Below, piece by piece: positions 11,159 through 24,601 of a stretch of 64,000 bases of DNA. Position 1 is the stretch's first letter, and the number at the start of each line of letters is the position of its first letter. The notes under the pieces are model-generated. The model was not told the DNA's origin and did no database searches. It saw nothing but the letters and a program-made list of their open reading frames with translations. The stretch spans positions 11,578,765 through 11,642,764 of the forward strand of contig JABBOT010000004.1 in assembly GCA_016165875.1 (NCBI GenBank). The letters run 5' to 3'. Both the position numbers and the translations under genes were made by a program. Source of the stretch: Acanthopleura granulata (taxonomy: Eukaryota > Mollusca > Polyplacophora > Chitonida > Chitonidae).

Positions 11159-14100
11159 TGTGTAGACCCTATACGAATTTGTATTTTAAAGTGCGTAGCT
11201 TTGGATTATTTGAACTATTAAGTTGCTTACCATGAATCTATTCGTGCACTGTTAAGCTATAGACCAATACCTCTGAATTTTACATTTATTCTAATTTTAG
11301 TTAGTTTTAATTACATGTATACTTTGTTATACACTCTCTACGTTAATTAAATTATATTTGTACCTCCTATGCATTATAACAGGTATTTAAAATTATACAA
11401 CAGATACCAAACCGTCAAAATAATTTAAGCGACGTTACAAATGTTCAAGATTATGAAACTTTAAGGACGGTTATATTTATGCGTTATATAACACATCATT
11501 TAAAGAAAAGTTAAAATATTCCAGTTGCTGTTTTGAAGTTTCTCCGTAGTACGAATATATATATAAATGTGAATGAATAAAGAGTGTAGTATTGGCCATG
11601 GTTATGATAATTGTCAAAACACAACAATATTGTGCAGGTGTTCTCGACATGTCAAGCACAGTAATCTGCTTGAGGTAAACTTCAAACTTTACATTCATAC
11701 TTTTCGGTTGGTTTCCATACATTTCACTGACTATATTACCAGTAAATCCAAATGACTTTTATTCTCGAGATAACTCGCGCTATTGACAAAAACATTATCC
11801 AGTGCTTCGTAATAGTATATACAAGATATTGTTTATAGACGGAAGAATAGCGACCGGAGTATATTTAAAATTATTAGCCTTGTACCTGCTGTGGAGGCCC
11901 TCAACATGAGTCTTGTTGACGGATATAGTATGTGGTAAGAGTTTAAAGTTAAAACAAGACCACAGAAGTCACATATAAGTGATATAACGCAACCTTCATA
12001 TTAACTATCTAACCATTTTAAGGAAATATACAGAGCAGAATATTACACCAAAGAATAAAATGAAAGATTGTGTAAACAGATGTCTTCATTTTAGATAAAC
12101 TCATCTGGAAATGAAGGAATGGCGAAGAAGTTTAAATATATACATTTTCAGCTTGTGGAGAGAAACCCTTTGTGTTGAAACAATAACATACCAACAATTT
12201 AATACTGGGCCTCAATTCCAACCTTGCTAATGTATAGGACTTCACGAACACCTGACAAGGGGGGGGGGGGTCGAATTCCATGAGAAATGACTAGATTAAA
12301 TTATGTTTCGAAATTAAAATGCTTTTTCTAAATAAGTGTCTTTTCCGCATCTCCCGAAAACAGAACAGTTGGATATTTGACGGAGAGAATTCTCAGGCAG
12401 TGTGCACAAATCGTTTAAATCAGCAGAACACATTACTAGAGGGTAGTGGGGGGGGGGTAATTTGATGAACCGACTTTTAGCGCTTATAACATTGTTGTTG
12501 GGAAATGCATACTTACATCCGAAACAAAAATTCTGTTCTGGACGTCCTTGTCGGAACATAGGCAAACCTACCTTAATACACCGAGAGCTGGCCTCTGATC
12601 ACCGACAGGTGGATAGGTAACAGTAACGCAAAGCGGCGGTAACACTTGGCTTAGGCAGTCTACTCCTGATTTCCACCTATGTGCGTGAACTTTTTCTTAA
12701 AAGGCACTTTCACAATTTCTGAATGAATTCTTCAGCGATGACGACCGGTGGTGTCAATATAGTTTGGCTTAGAACAAGACAAGGGAAAATACACCGGTTG
12801 ACACTTGAGACAAAGGAAGCCGGAATTTCAGCATATGTAATGGAAGGCACGATTACCTGCGAATCAAGGAAGGTGTACTGGCTTAGCCTCTGGCAAATTC
12901 TCCTTTTAACAAGACACATAAAACATAGAAAACATACTTCTAGCTGTCTTTTTAACAACGACAAAAACGTCAGCGAAATCTCCGCAGCCACACACATATA
13001 TATATGTAACCTTTCACTTAAAAGTACCTGTCACTATTACACGTGTCTCGTGAATATTATTGCACAAAAGGCTAATGATAATTCAAGTTAAATTGCGCGT
13101 GAAAAACAAGCTTTAATTTGTGAAACTGTTGATTTATATGGCTAGGCGACCTGTATGTAAGGGCTAATGTTAAGAACCCCGCCGACAGCCGTAGAACTTT
13201 AAAGTTAACACTATGCAAGCGTAAGATATACAAACATAACTCCTAATCAGCCTCCCTAACGGGCGGGCATCTGGACTGTGCTATGTGTACATCCGACCAT
13301 ATCTGCATTACGGTTACAGTTGGTTTGTGTTTGTCTGCATAGGCCTGCCTCTTCCGCCAGAGATCCAGACTTACCACATGACAGTAATACTTGAACGGCG
13401 TCGATGACAGAAAATGACAGAAATGCGTGGTTTGTTGCTCGTCATCGCCGTGCATTGTGATAGTTATGTTAACTCAGCAGCCTGCCAAGAGCTGTCTGGC
13501 ATCGCATTCAATTATGTTGTAAGATACCACTAAAGTCTTCTGCCTGAATACATCAAAAGCTAAATTAGACAATCTCTTGATAGGCCCTTTCCATATTAAT
13601 GGGTCTTAGTGATGTATGGAGCTGGGTGTCTTAAGTGGCAGTCAAATGAGTGCGCTAACAACAGAGTCAATACCCACTGTGTAATGACGTTCTTAGTCTT
13701 CATCACTCTTTCCTGTGTGTTTCTGTTGTGTGAAATTTGAATTCCCAAGACAGGTGTAATATGTAATCCGGAAAGGAGAGGTGTGCACAGTCTCGATCTT
13801 GATAAAACGTAATGCATTTCCTTTCATGATAAATTTATACAGCACTTTCACCCATTGCCACCATATCTTCCACAATGATGAAGTTCCAGAGTTGAGTCTT
13901 TCAATCGAAGGGGCGAGGGGTAACCATCTAAAGTACATTCATGGGAATACACTTTTACGATAATCTGGCTTACCTTAACGATTCTACACGGTACAGTTAC
14001 TAAAGGCAATTTGTACATGATCACATTTTAACACATACATGTAAATAAATCAATCGTCACTGGTACAGTAGCGTGCGTACACCACCATTGGAAACAACAC

Positions 14101-14729
14101 TGTAATCCTAACAATATTGACTTCATCCAGTAGAACAGTTATGCAGTGTTGCCACATTCACCCATTTATTGCGTTCAACCGAACTGCAAAAGTGCACGGC
14201 AAACAGTTAGATGCATTAAATAGAAAAATGCAAATCCATGGTTTTAAATAAACATTTCCCTATTCTTGGGACAAGGATTTGAACAGTCGTCTGCTGGGTT
14301 TCGATAAACACGCCTTATGCTTTATGGACGAAAATTTGTGTAGGCATGTGCATGAACAACGCTCAGGCCACAGGTGGCATTAACGTCGTGAAAGCTAAGA
14401 ATAAGCTTAGGATGAATTAATTGAGTGAGCTGAAGATGAATTAATTGTGTATATGGACTTCACAATTTTTCCCTTTCAGAGAACCTAAGTGACCACAGAA
14501 CTGATCTAAAGGTATTCCTCACAGAATGTCCTTTAGACTTACCTCCCCTGCTTTTCACATTAAGCATCAAAAGTATAGAAAATTCCTTTACAAGTTTCTG
14601 CCATTATTCTATTAATCTAAATTAATGATGACATCTTACCTCTCACTCTCTTGACATAGCTACGGCCACTAGATCACCTGGCTGGAGAAGTGACCACTCA
14701 GTAAGATCACGAGGGAAAACACAAGCTCG
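11159..14729. other. Intergenic, no supported gene
   Basis: AT-rich. Holds two guanine runs, G12 at 12259-12270 and G10 at 12448-12457. A short - strand frame starting with an ATG at 13455 runs into a GTGGTAAGT that would make a good splice donor, but nothing connects to it. No recognisable domain. Confidence 0.35.
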
Positions 14730-14858
14730 TTAGCTTTGACGTATTTCATACACAGCTGACCAATAGTAATCAGATCCATTTGTGTTTACTTCCATAAAAA
14801 AAGGTTGAAATGTGTAGAATTTATCATAAATATCCCCTTCAGTGCAGACGAACTTCAC
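14730..14858 (-). CDS. Candidate terminal exon of an unidentified gene
   Basis: On the - strand a strong acceptor (TTATTTCTTTTACAG) ends at 14859 and is followed by an open frame of 42 residues to a TAA at 14730-14732. The peptide begins VKFVCTEGDIYDKF and ends SDYYWSAVYEIRQS. Its composition (aromatic residues, one Cys, no low complexity) looks like real protein. I do not recognise a family and have no upstream exon that joins it convincingly. The fragment at 16041-16152 on the same strand could belong to the same gene. Confidence 0.3.
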   Translation of the reverse strand: MKFVCTEGDIYDKFYTFQPFFMEVNTNGSDYYWSAVYEIRQS

Positions 14859-16040
14859 CTGTAAAAGAAATAATGAGCTATAAATAGTACACAGATAACA
14901 GAAAACACAACATATAGGTGGACGCACTTCGCGTAGTTAAATATACAATTCAAATTCACATCTATCACACAAAATATTTTGTATAAATAAATGTATTTTT
15001 GTGTGATAAATGTGGTCATACAAAAAAAAACATTATTCAGATGTAAAGATATAGCAAATTATTTATCTTGAGTGTGTGTTTGTCTGAGCTTGTGATACCG
15101 ACAATGTTTTGGGTAAAACGTTTAAGCTCTGAACGGATCTTGCTCCAGTTGAGAGATGGTACAATGGTAGCACACTACAGCCACAGTTCATTCTACCAGG
15201 GCGGGCAGACAGCTTTGCCTGAAACAGGTGCTCGCCTGTCTTAGGGCTCTCGTGACATTTGCGAAGGTTAGAACACCCAGAACACGCGGATGATCTGTGA
15301 AACACCTCCACTGGATATCAGGGCTCACGCCTTTTGATTCACAGATACACGGTCTGGCCAACGTCATGCTTATGACAGAGTGTTTGTTGTTTCAGTAGAG
15401 GTTATAGGTTCTGTGTACATTACAAAGATATAAAAGTCAGCGAAATGCTCTGATAATGTATGTGCATATTACAAATGCAGTTTGAACTTGAGGTCAATGT
15501 AACAACCTTTAATACTAAATAAATTTTATTCAAGGCCACCCCAATCTCTGGGCCGCTATAATTATACTATGGGCGTACAAACGATGCGATGTTCGCATGA
15601 AATTATATCTTTGAGTCTAGACGCTCACTGCAACCATCGGCATTCTGACTCCGCCAGAGATACGTTAAATACGTTGTAACGTTAGATCACAGAGGTAGTG
15701 ACTTGGATAACTGACAGGATATCTGCACAAATATTGACGTACGCTGGTTCCGAATTATTAGGCGAGCGCTCTTCTCAGAACTGAAGGACGCTGGCAACCA
15801 TCTGTGTAATTGTCTTGGGACATGCTGTAGTCGCTATCAAGACGAGCTCCAGCAGCCCGTCCCTCCATCGCAACACGAATCTCATACTTGAGTGTAGATG
15901 CAATTTAGCTTTGTCTCCACTCCAATGCACACGATAGTGATTCCGTAACTGCCACATATTTGTAATTCCGCCAAAACGGACATCTTACGGACTTGAGGCT
16001 GAGTATTACTTCACCAAGAGAGCAATGGTAAAGTACGTAC

Positions 16041-16152
16041 CCCTATTGTGATGAACACAATCAGTGAAGCCCGGAACTCTTGCAATGTTTTCTGCATATC
16101 TGCTGCGTACATGACACATATGGGCCAAGTTAACACATTCAGTAACATATTG
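16041..16152 (-). CDS. Candidate internal exon of an unidentified gene
   Basis: A 112-base - strand segment is flanked by a good acceptor (CCTTTTTCTAG) and a good donor (GTACGT). Two frames are open through it. One reads QYVTECVNLAHMCHVRSRY and onward, the other begins NMLLNVLTWPICVMYAADM. With two open frames the true one cannot be chosen. No family recognised. Downstream on the same strand (15960-15750) there are protein-like stretches in different frames, one with an internal TAA, so a decayed gene is also possible. Confidence 0.25.
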
Positions 16153-16359
16153 CTAGAAAAAGGCAGGATGGAAATTACTTGCCTTTCATTGACCCATATG
16201 ACTATATGACAAATGTGCATTGTGTGCAGTATAGTCGTGAAATCGGCAAGCTCTTAGTCCGTTAAGAAGTGCCTATATGTAAACGAGGGTGATACACTCT
16301 TAACCACCTACGTAGGAAAATATATACTTTGGTGAAGAACCTTTGTATACTGACGATGA

Positions 16360-16990
16360 AGGAGAAACAATGTCACACGAATGGCTTATAATTTACAAAG
16401 ACAAAGTTTCTTTCAAAGATTGAAAAGCCATGGGAAAAAGAGAGTCATAAAAAATGAAAGGATCGAATAGAGGAAGACAAATGGACATTGAAACATGTTA
16501 CAGGTCATCCAGAAACAAAGGAACATGGACAAAGAAATGGTCGTAAAATAAGGGTTCAAAAGATAAAATAGTCATAGAAATATCAAATGACTAACCTCAG
16601 TTTGAAATGGTTGTGGTAAAACGAGTCATGGAGAGGGATAATGGACATTAAGAGATGCATACAGAGGAAAAGATCGTTGAAACTCGAAAGGTTCATGGGA
16701 GGATTATGTGATATGGAAACAAATAGATCACAGAAAGATAAGCTGATCATAAAAATATGAAAGTATTGTGGAAATGAAGAAGATTAAAGACAGACGAAAG
16801 GGCCATGCAAAAATGTGGTTCCGAAGAAAGGAAAGTGTGATTGATTATTTCTTACTGAAACAAAATATCCAATGATAAATTGAAGTTGGTGACAAGAAAG
16901 TCATGATATAGTGAGAGAGCATTAAAGTGCGATATAAAGCTGATAATGAATTCACCAGAAAGGATGTAGTAGCTTCCAAAAAGACAGACA
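16360..16990 (+). repeat. Purine-rich, decayed minisatellite-like tract
   Basis: About 630 bp of strongly A/G-biased + strand DNA. A GTCATRRA-like word recurs near 16443, 16503, 16539, 16571, 16625, 16691, 16745, 16802 and 16900, so several intervals are about 54-66 bp. The surrounding words (AAAGG, GGACATTGA, GAAATG) also recur. Units are too diverged to give a clean period by eye. Confidence 0.4.
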
Positions 16991-19900
16991 ATGTTCTAGT
17001 GTTCTCTTTTGTATTGGGAACATCGTAAGGAAAATAAAATAAAATGAAATAGACTCATTTATTTATTTGTAAACTTTCATGATTAGAATTGCATGGGTGG
17101 ATTTTGTAGGCCTAAAAGGACTAACGGTTAAACTTGTAGGTTTTTTCTATGTTGTAGTGCGCTCCCGACAGCTTTGTCAATAACCAAACGTACAGGTAAA
17201 AGTGTTCGTGACGTCGTCGATGACCAATAATAGAGATATGGTCAATAACACCAACCATAGAATTATATGTCTGTAATGCGAGGACGAAAACTGTATCATA
17301 TCCCTATAGTAGTATACAGATTCAGTTTGTTTTAGTTCAAGCCAACATAAGCTGATTATAGGATGTTATTTTCTGCAAAAACTATGACGATTTGGTAACA
17401 AGATTTATCCGATCACTTTCATCAGACGGGGATGGCATTTAGTGTATTTTTATGGCCTAAGACAATCTTGTTTTGCTTTGCACTGTGGATTAATCGTCCA
17501 GTGACAAATGCCTAACAGGACCAGCTCCCCAGTGAGATTTATCCACACACATGCAGATATGGCGGATGTCCTATTTGGCTTTCTCCCCGGCAAGAGGACT
17601 TGGTATTAAATTAAAGGTGCATGCGTGATTTGCTAAAAAAGCTAACTTCAAAGCACACTCAGATTCCAATCTTTATGCTCCATATGGGATCCTAATTCAA
17701 AACTGTGTATAGCAAGACGAGTGCAGCAGGCTCACTCAGATTAATTCGTGTTTGAGGTGAAGAGAAAAACAAATTCAACTAAACTCCAGTGGCATTTTAT
17801 CGCAATGCAGAAGAAAAACGCGATGACATCAAACAATTTGTGAAAAATAAAAAAATATGAAAATCCTTAGGTTTAGAACATTATGTGAAGGGCGATTTAA
17901 CACCAAAGAAATTTGGGGTCATTTTCTGGTTATCAGACTATTTGCCACAACATTTCAGCTTGTAACGGGATTAGGACCTAGCCTTGATCTAACACACCAC
18001 ATGTGGGAGCTATACTCATTTTGTTTTAGTTTTAGTAATTTGCATACCAGGGAGATTTGCGGATACGATGTCTCGATGCCATGTATCATTGATCAAGACT
18101 ATGCTTTATAAGAGCAGTCCACGTCGAGTGCTGGGGTTACTAATTCTAAGATAAGGTATACTTTCTTTATTAGAAATTCGACGCCTTACCCAAGGTTCTA
18201 TAACATCTGACAATATTTTGATTGACTTTGCAGCTGTAAGGGATAAGCACAGGCTATCGGACTGCTGCGCGCGAAGATAGCTGTCTTAAGAGATGGTAAA
18301 TGAATCTCCTTAAAGCCATGGAGAGTATACTCAATAGCTACCAGGTCGTCCATAACGAGAAAAATGGATGTTGTCTAACTTACCTACAATCATTACATAT
18401 ATGTACCAACTACATTTATATATATAATCAATCCGAAGGAAAATAAGTGAAAAATAATAGTATGGGTGAATGCAGATGTGAGGATATTCATCAGGGACGC
18501 ACACATTCTACAAATCAACATGCACGATTTACGTAACATCCGGTGGGCTATCATTCACAATTCATGTTCCAACAGCATATATCTCAATATAATACTATGT
18601 GTATATCTACCATATTGTCACAAATTTCATGACAAATGTCAGATTCATTTACACATTGTGAAATGTCAAATTTATTTATGCATCTTACCGTGGGATTTTA
18701 CATATATACGAACAATAGACTATTTCTCAAGACCTCTAGAATATGATGAAAAAAATACCACCAGCCTCTGACGCAAGGAATGCTTACGCACAACTCATAT
18801 ATCTGCGATTTCACCTTCACACAACATTACCATACCTATAAAATGAGTTCTACATGCCACTTGGGGCCAGTTTTCTTTCGCTTTTTATCTGACTTGCTCT
18901 TGTGATCTGCACCATGGGAGTAGCAAATGGTATATAGCAATGGTAAACCAAACTTGGCCTGTTTTAACTGCACCTGTATATATCGCCTACAGTTACTGTC
19001 TTCTCTGTAACTGTTCCTATATATGTTGCCTAGTTTTTGTCTTCTGTTTAAGCTCTTATTCATATTGTATCGCGCGTGTTAAATGTCAAACAAGACAGGC
19101 AGCTGATAAGTTTAACTGTCACGGCTTTATGAAAACAAGGTCATCTCCATACGGAGCCCACCCACCGTTCTGTGTCCCGTCGTTTCCGGCGCGAGTGGAT
19201 ATCAAAAACACACATGTAGATTTGATAATATTATTTCAGGAAGTAGGATACTCGCCGCGCAGCTCGTAGACACCACATTACGTGATTCATTCAAGTTTTG
19301 CCTCAGATAAAAAGAAAAGTCTTCCCTATTTTCAGGTATAATTGGCCGCAAATTTTATTTTCCTATATACCAGCCTTCAATATTCAAGTAACTTTAACGT
19401 GAATCGCCTGTCGAAGAGCCGATTTCTCTTTCTTGTTTGTTATTCTGTTGACCGTGCATCGTACTTTCTTATACACGCTAATGGAAACATGTCAATAATG
19501 AGTTTTCCACGTGTTTGCAAAGGATGTGGTCAGGAGAAAAGGAGAGGTAGTGCAGATACGCGAATGTCACCAACTATACAATATCAGTGTTACTCATGTA
19601 TAAAGTAACCTGGTTTTCGTGGTACAGTAGAAAATGCCTACACTTTGCAGTGTAGTATTTTACTTCGAGGACATAACCTATGATAAAACTTATCATAGAT
19701 TTTTGTGAAAGTGAAACAACGATAACATGTTCTTGCGCACGCATGGGTGTGTATCGGTCGACAGATGTACAGCAAATATATATAACTGCCATTTAATACT
19801 TCAATGGTTCAAATAATATGACAATCCATTGCTCTGAAAATTAGCCTCCATACTCTGCGAAGAAGTGCAAATGATACAGCGCAAAAAATGGCTATACATT

Positions 19901-22900
19901 GCCGGTTTTATAATTCGACATGTAAAAAAGGCTTAAATGAATAGCAATTGTTTGATAGTCTTCGTATCATTAGGATGATCGATGGCAAACTCCAACCAAG
20001 GTGAATTATTTCATTGGTGACATGTTTTCATCAATTACACCAATGTTTCTCCATCGATCAAAGCCCTTTTAGCACCTTGCAGACCTTTGTTTTCCTACTC
20101 AGGGACAGAACTAGCGGAAGTGTCGGGAGCTGATAGTCTCGGGCTGCAGGTAAGTCACGGTTCTGCGTGAGGAAGACAGGTAACAACTACCTGCTAAAGG
20201 CTGTGTCTCTTTACCTGATTTACCTGCGTTTGTCCATGGTATTAATCAATTATCACCCTTCTTTTGTTTACGGGTCTCGCCTCCACGGACCCTCCCCTAT
20301 CAGATTTTTCTCTCATGGAAACTCTCTTCGTTAGGCACGTTTAAAATCTGAATCATCAAACTTCTGTATCTTTCAGTGGTCACATTATAGGAATGTTATG
20401 TCTCTTCAAAAGAGCAGTACATTATGGCCGCAGATTCCATGGATCTCTTTGTAATAAGGGTATTACTTCTACCGAAAAAGTCAGATTACTTACACAGATC
20501 TGGAAGCAAATATGCATTGTTATGTGGCTATAGGTATCTTAGGTATACTCATATAACAAAAAGCTACCCGGACATCCATCTTCTTACGTGGAAACTGCAT
20601 GAATAGCATGCAAGAGCTTCTGTCTTACCTTCGAAGGATGACTACATGTGATTTCAATATCGATAAGGCCTTCAAGTGGTCTAGGAAACAAGAAGTGTTA
20701 AAAGAGGTATTACAGCCTTGTAATTCACTCTAACTCAGAGAAACATACTTTATATAAATGGCAACACACCACAAAGGCCTAAAGCAACTCAGTTTATAAA
20801 TAAATACTGGACCAACACCAGTTAGTCGTTACCATCATGTGCATTATAATTCAGATTTACAATTATCAAGATAGTTGAAGATCTTATTAAGTACTGGGTA
20901 AATTAAAACGATATCACCAAAATTGTAACAGTATGAGTGAAGAAAGAATACTCAAAATAGGGTATCCCTGTACTGGATAGCCGCTCTTAGAGTAAGGGCT
21001 CTAAGAAGTGTTCCTGATGGCAGACAGTCTATGTGATCCTTGTATTATCGCGGAGAGAGAGAGTACAACATTCCAAACGGCTTTAGAGTGCAAACATACT
21101 GCTCACACAAACCTTTATTTAAACAAGCACTGACAACTGTACTACACGCAATATCTCTGTTTTCTTGTTAAGGACAGCTCTCTTCATAGGGTGAAATCCG
21201 CGCAATTTGTATTTTATTATTTCCTATTAATACCCGCTACAGACTGTTCAGTTTGCTCTCTCGTCAGCGTACCATACAGCAGGTGGTTACTTGACGTGAT
21301 GTATCAAAACCCGAGTACCCGAACGCCTACCCGGATTCCTCCTGGCTTCTGTAGTAAGTAAAGGAATGGTGACAGTATCACACACACCTGGAGTTTGAAG
21401 AGGAACATACATTTCTGAACGAAAACCTCCCGTCTTTAAAGATCTTCAACTCACCTTTGCTCTCAACTTTTACATGCCTTGCAGCGTTTTACTGACAGCT
21501 GGGGAACACTTGGGACACTTACATTCTAAGAGGCACTAAACGGGCTTTAACCCTACTAAATGCGTGCACTCTTCATTATTACATCTTCCACATCCTCGTT
21601 TATCAGTAATGATAGTCATACTTGGACGTGATTTGGGAAGTGTTGTCAAAGTCCTGTAAAACTGGTACATGATTGTTTAAGGTCTATTCTAAAGCACTAA
21701 TTAGTGACGATTATGAATGAAGGTACTCTGTGCGAAACCTCCTAAGGCTTAGCTGTGTGTTAGGAGGCACTGACAAATTGCATCAATGAAAGCTGTCACC
21801 TGGGATTGCTCCGATGGAGGCCGCCTTAGTCCAAGGGAGACCTGATCCTCCCACCACTACCCGAGTAAACAGTGAGCACACTTGGCCTAGCTGTTCGCTG
21901 ACAAGATACAGGTTGAGATCAGACGGAAGGTCAAACAAGGCTGACTCGGGCCGAGCAGAGATGGAAGTCTGCCGTAATGCTGACGCAGGCCACATTCAGG
22001 ACCCACCAGACCAGGTGATGAAGGGCCTAACCCACAACACCTGTCCGCTTGAGCCATCTGCACATCATCATTGGGTGGTTCGTTGATACTAGTAAAGTTT
22101 AATGCGAACTCCACCACGACGAAGGTTTGCAGAATATTTTAGACTGAAGGAAAATCGTGCGTTGAAAATTACGTTAAGGAAAAACCCAACGTCGAAACCA
22201 TCACCTTTTTATTCATAGACCAATGAGGTTTCTGATGGGTTGGTGGTTTTTAAAATTCCTTTGGGCTTACATTTATTATATGACTAGACTAGGCTAAGAG
22301 CAGGCTTCGTAATGTAAGCCATGGCTGCAGTGATATTACAATTATTAGCTACAAAGAGTACAGGATGTAGGAAAAGAATCGTGACAGAGTCACACACACC
22401 TGGACGATGAAGCACTGCGCCAGAGGTTCTGGACATTCTCTCCATGGTTAACCAGTAAGAGAATTATACTTACTGTGAAATGTAGGAAACTTAGACAGAA
22501 ACTTTGACACACTATAGCTTTTGTTTTGGTAATAACCTTGTTTCTTATGTAAAGATGATTAACTATGTCAAAACTGAAAATATCCCTGATATCGTAAAGG
22601 TGGCTTGACTCCTTTTTACCATTATTATGTGATCACATTAAGATCGTCAGTTCGTAGTTTTGCGGGACTAGATATATGTTTTACACTTCTTGGATTATAA
22701 CGATGCAAGATAACGGTTGCGCCGCACGATTTAACGTAAGCGGTTTCCACTCGCTCGCAGCTCAACCTGGTGCTCTTGGTGGATAGATGGTACTGTTGAG
22801 AACACGTGGCGACCGTGCACGGACATCCGGTGCCCATACGTTCAGATCACTCTATTCCCCGGACACGCTCCAGCCTCCCCGCTTTTCTATAAATCTGTAT

Positions 22901-24530
22901 CGCGTTTCCTAGGATAAATCCGCCCCATTGTTTGATCCCATTTAAAACGAGTCGGTGCACAGCTTTTCTTCATAAAATCGCTTTACATTTGATACTTCGG
23001 TCCCAGACAAGTAGAAAAGTACTTTCTCCACAACGCCTCGCACCCAGCAAACTTCCGCGGTATGTAGGCACTTCTTTGGCCAGGCATTCCTGTGTATCTC
23101 CCAAAAGACCTCAACCATTCTCTGATCCGGTAGACACGACATATGCTGTGACCACGCCGAATGCCTACCTCCGCGCTGAGAGCGGGCTGAACTTTACAGA
23201 CGACTAGACCGATGTAAACAAAAATGAGCCGGCCTCTGCTTGTTTATCCTACCCTATCTATTACCAAATCAAAACACTGTCTTTCCACATTCCATAATAT
23301 CAGCTAAACCATGCAATACATGTGCATCTTGATCTGTCAAAGGCTATATAATAAGCCAATATGTCATCTTGGCACAAATGACTTTCATTTCTCAACCCAT
23401 ATCTCTAAGTTCTTTAATTTCTCTCGTCCCTTTTTTTAAGGACCTGTTCCCACAGTGTGACCTATTCTAGTGGTACAAGTGGCTAATTTGAACACTGTGT
23501 GATAACACTTTCACAGTAAATAAACCAACGCGTCTTCAGGATCACGTTTAAGGGCCCTGTTATACATATCTACCGATTCTTGCCTTAATAAACAACAGGG
23601 CAGTCCTTTTCAAATTAGGAATCAAGAGGCATTAAATCAAATCAAACGTACTGCCAACAATGTTTATTTTTACATCAATCTTAGATGTAGAAGGATCACA
23701 AGTTGGCGCCAAAGATAAACTAATGCACGTTTATCGTCAAACGATTACCATATTTCACTGGCGCCTGCGTAATTCCAGTTCATTACGTCATTTTATCGTA
23801 GCAAGTTGACTCTGAAAGCAATGGTGGAAACTGTAAACTTAGCACTTGATATGTACAATCACCTCTCATTAAATACACAACGAATTGTTGAATGATAATT
23901 ACACTATTTTTTGAGGATTTCGACGTAGTAGGAACCATAATTGTGGCGTTTTCTCAAAACTGGAGCATATATAAATATAAAATTGGCAATGAGAGCTTAT
24001 CAGTGAAAATGCGGAGGCGACTGATAGTCGGCTGTGTATTTAACTGGACCATAAAGGCTCTGCCTTTGACGAACTCTTTCGGTGTCTGGAAAGGTGTAAA
24101 TTCACCATAAACTACCACTTTGTGCTAGAAGATTTCCATTTAAACATGAATTGGATTACCGTAAAAAGTGAGTCGATCGGTTTGGGAGGCCATTGAGTGC
24201 AGTGGTGTCTGTCCCGTGACAGATACATTGATTCATTTTCGGAATGGCCTGGTTGAAACATAACAAGATTCTAAGCCTCACAACTGGTCATACATGCAAA
24301 CGTATACTAGCCAGAATTAATGTATACCAGATTCGGTGGATTCGATGTAAAGTGACCCATACCATTGGAATACTTTCAACATTGTTCATTTTCCATCCAA
24401 AACAATGATTTATCAGGTATGTCGAAGTTGTAAAACTTCTACGGAGCCACAGAAGATATGACACACAAATCTGATATCTGCAATACGTTAACAGTGACAA
24501 AGTTTATCTTACACATTCATCATTTTCATC
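16991..24530. other. Intergenic, no supported gene
   Basis: No gene recognised on either strand. The block 21780-22120 is more GC-rich than its surroundings and is open in several frames at once, which suggests a diverged repeat more than a gene. Otherwise AT-rich and featureless. Confidence 0.35.
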
Positions 24531-24591
<61 letters not shown>

Positions 24592-24601
24592 TGTGTGTGT
24601 G
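24531..24601. repeat. (AT)n(GT)n compound microsatellite
   Basis: About 8 AT units (24531-24546) run into an almost pure GT array ending at 24601, with a single TTT interruption at 24588-24590. The Cys-Val repeat frames over it are artefacts of the repeat. Confidence 0.97.
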
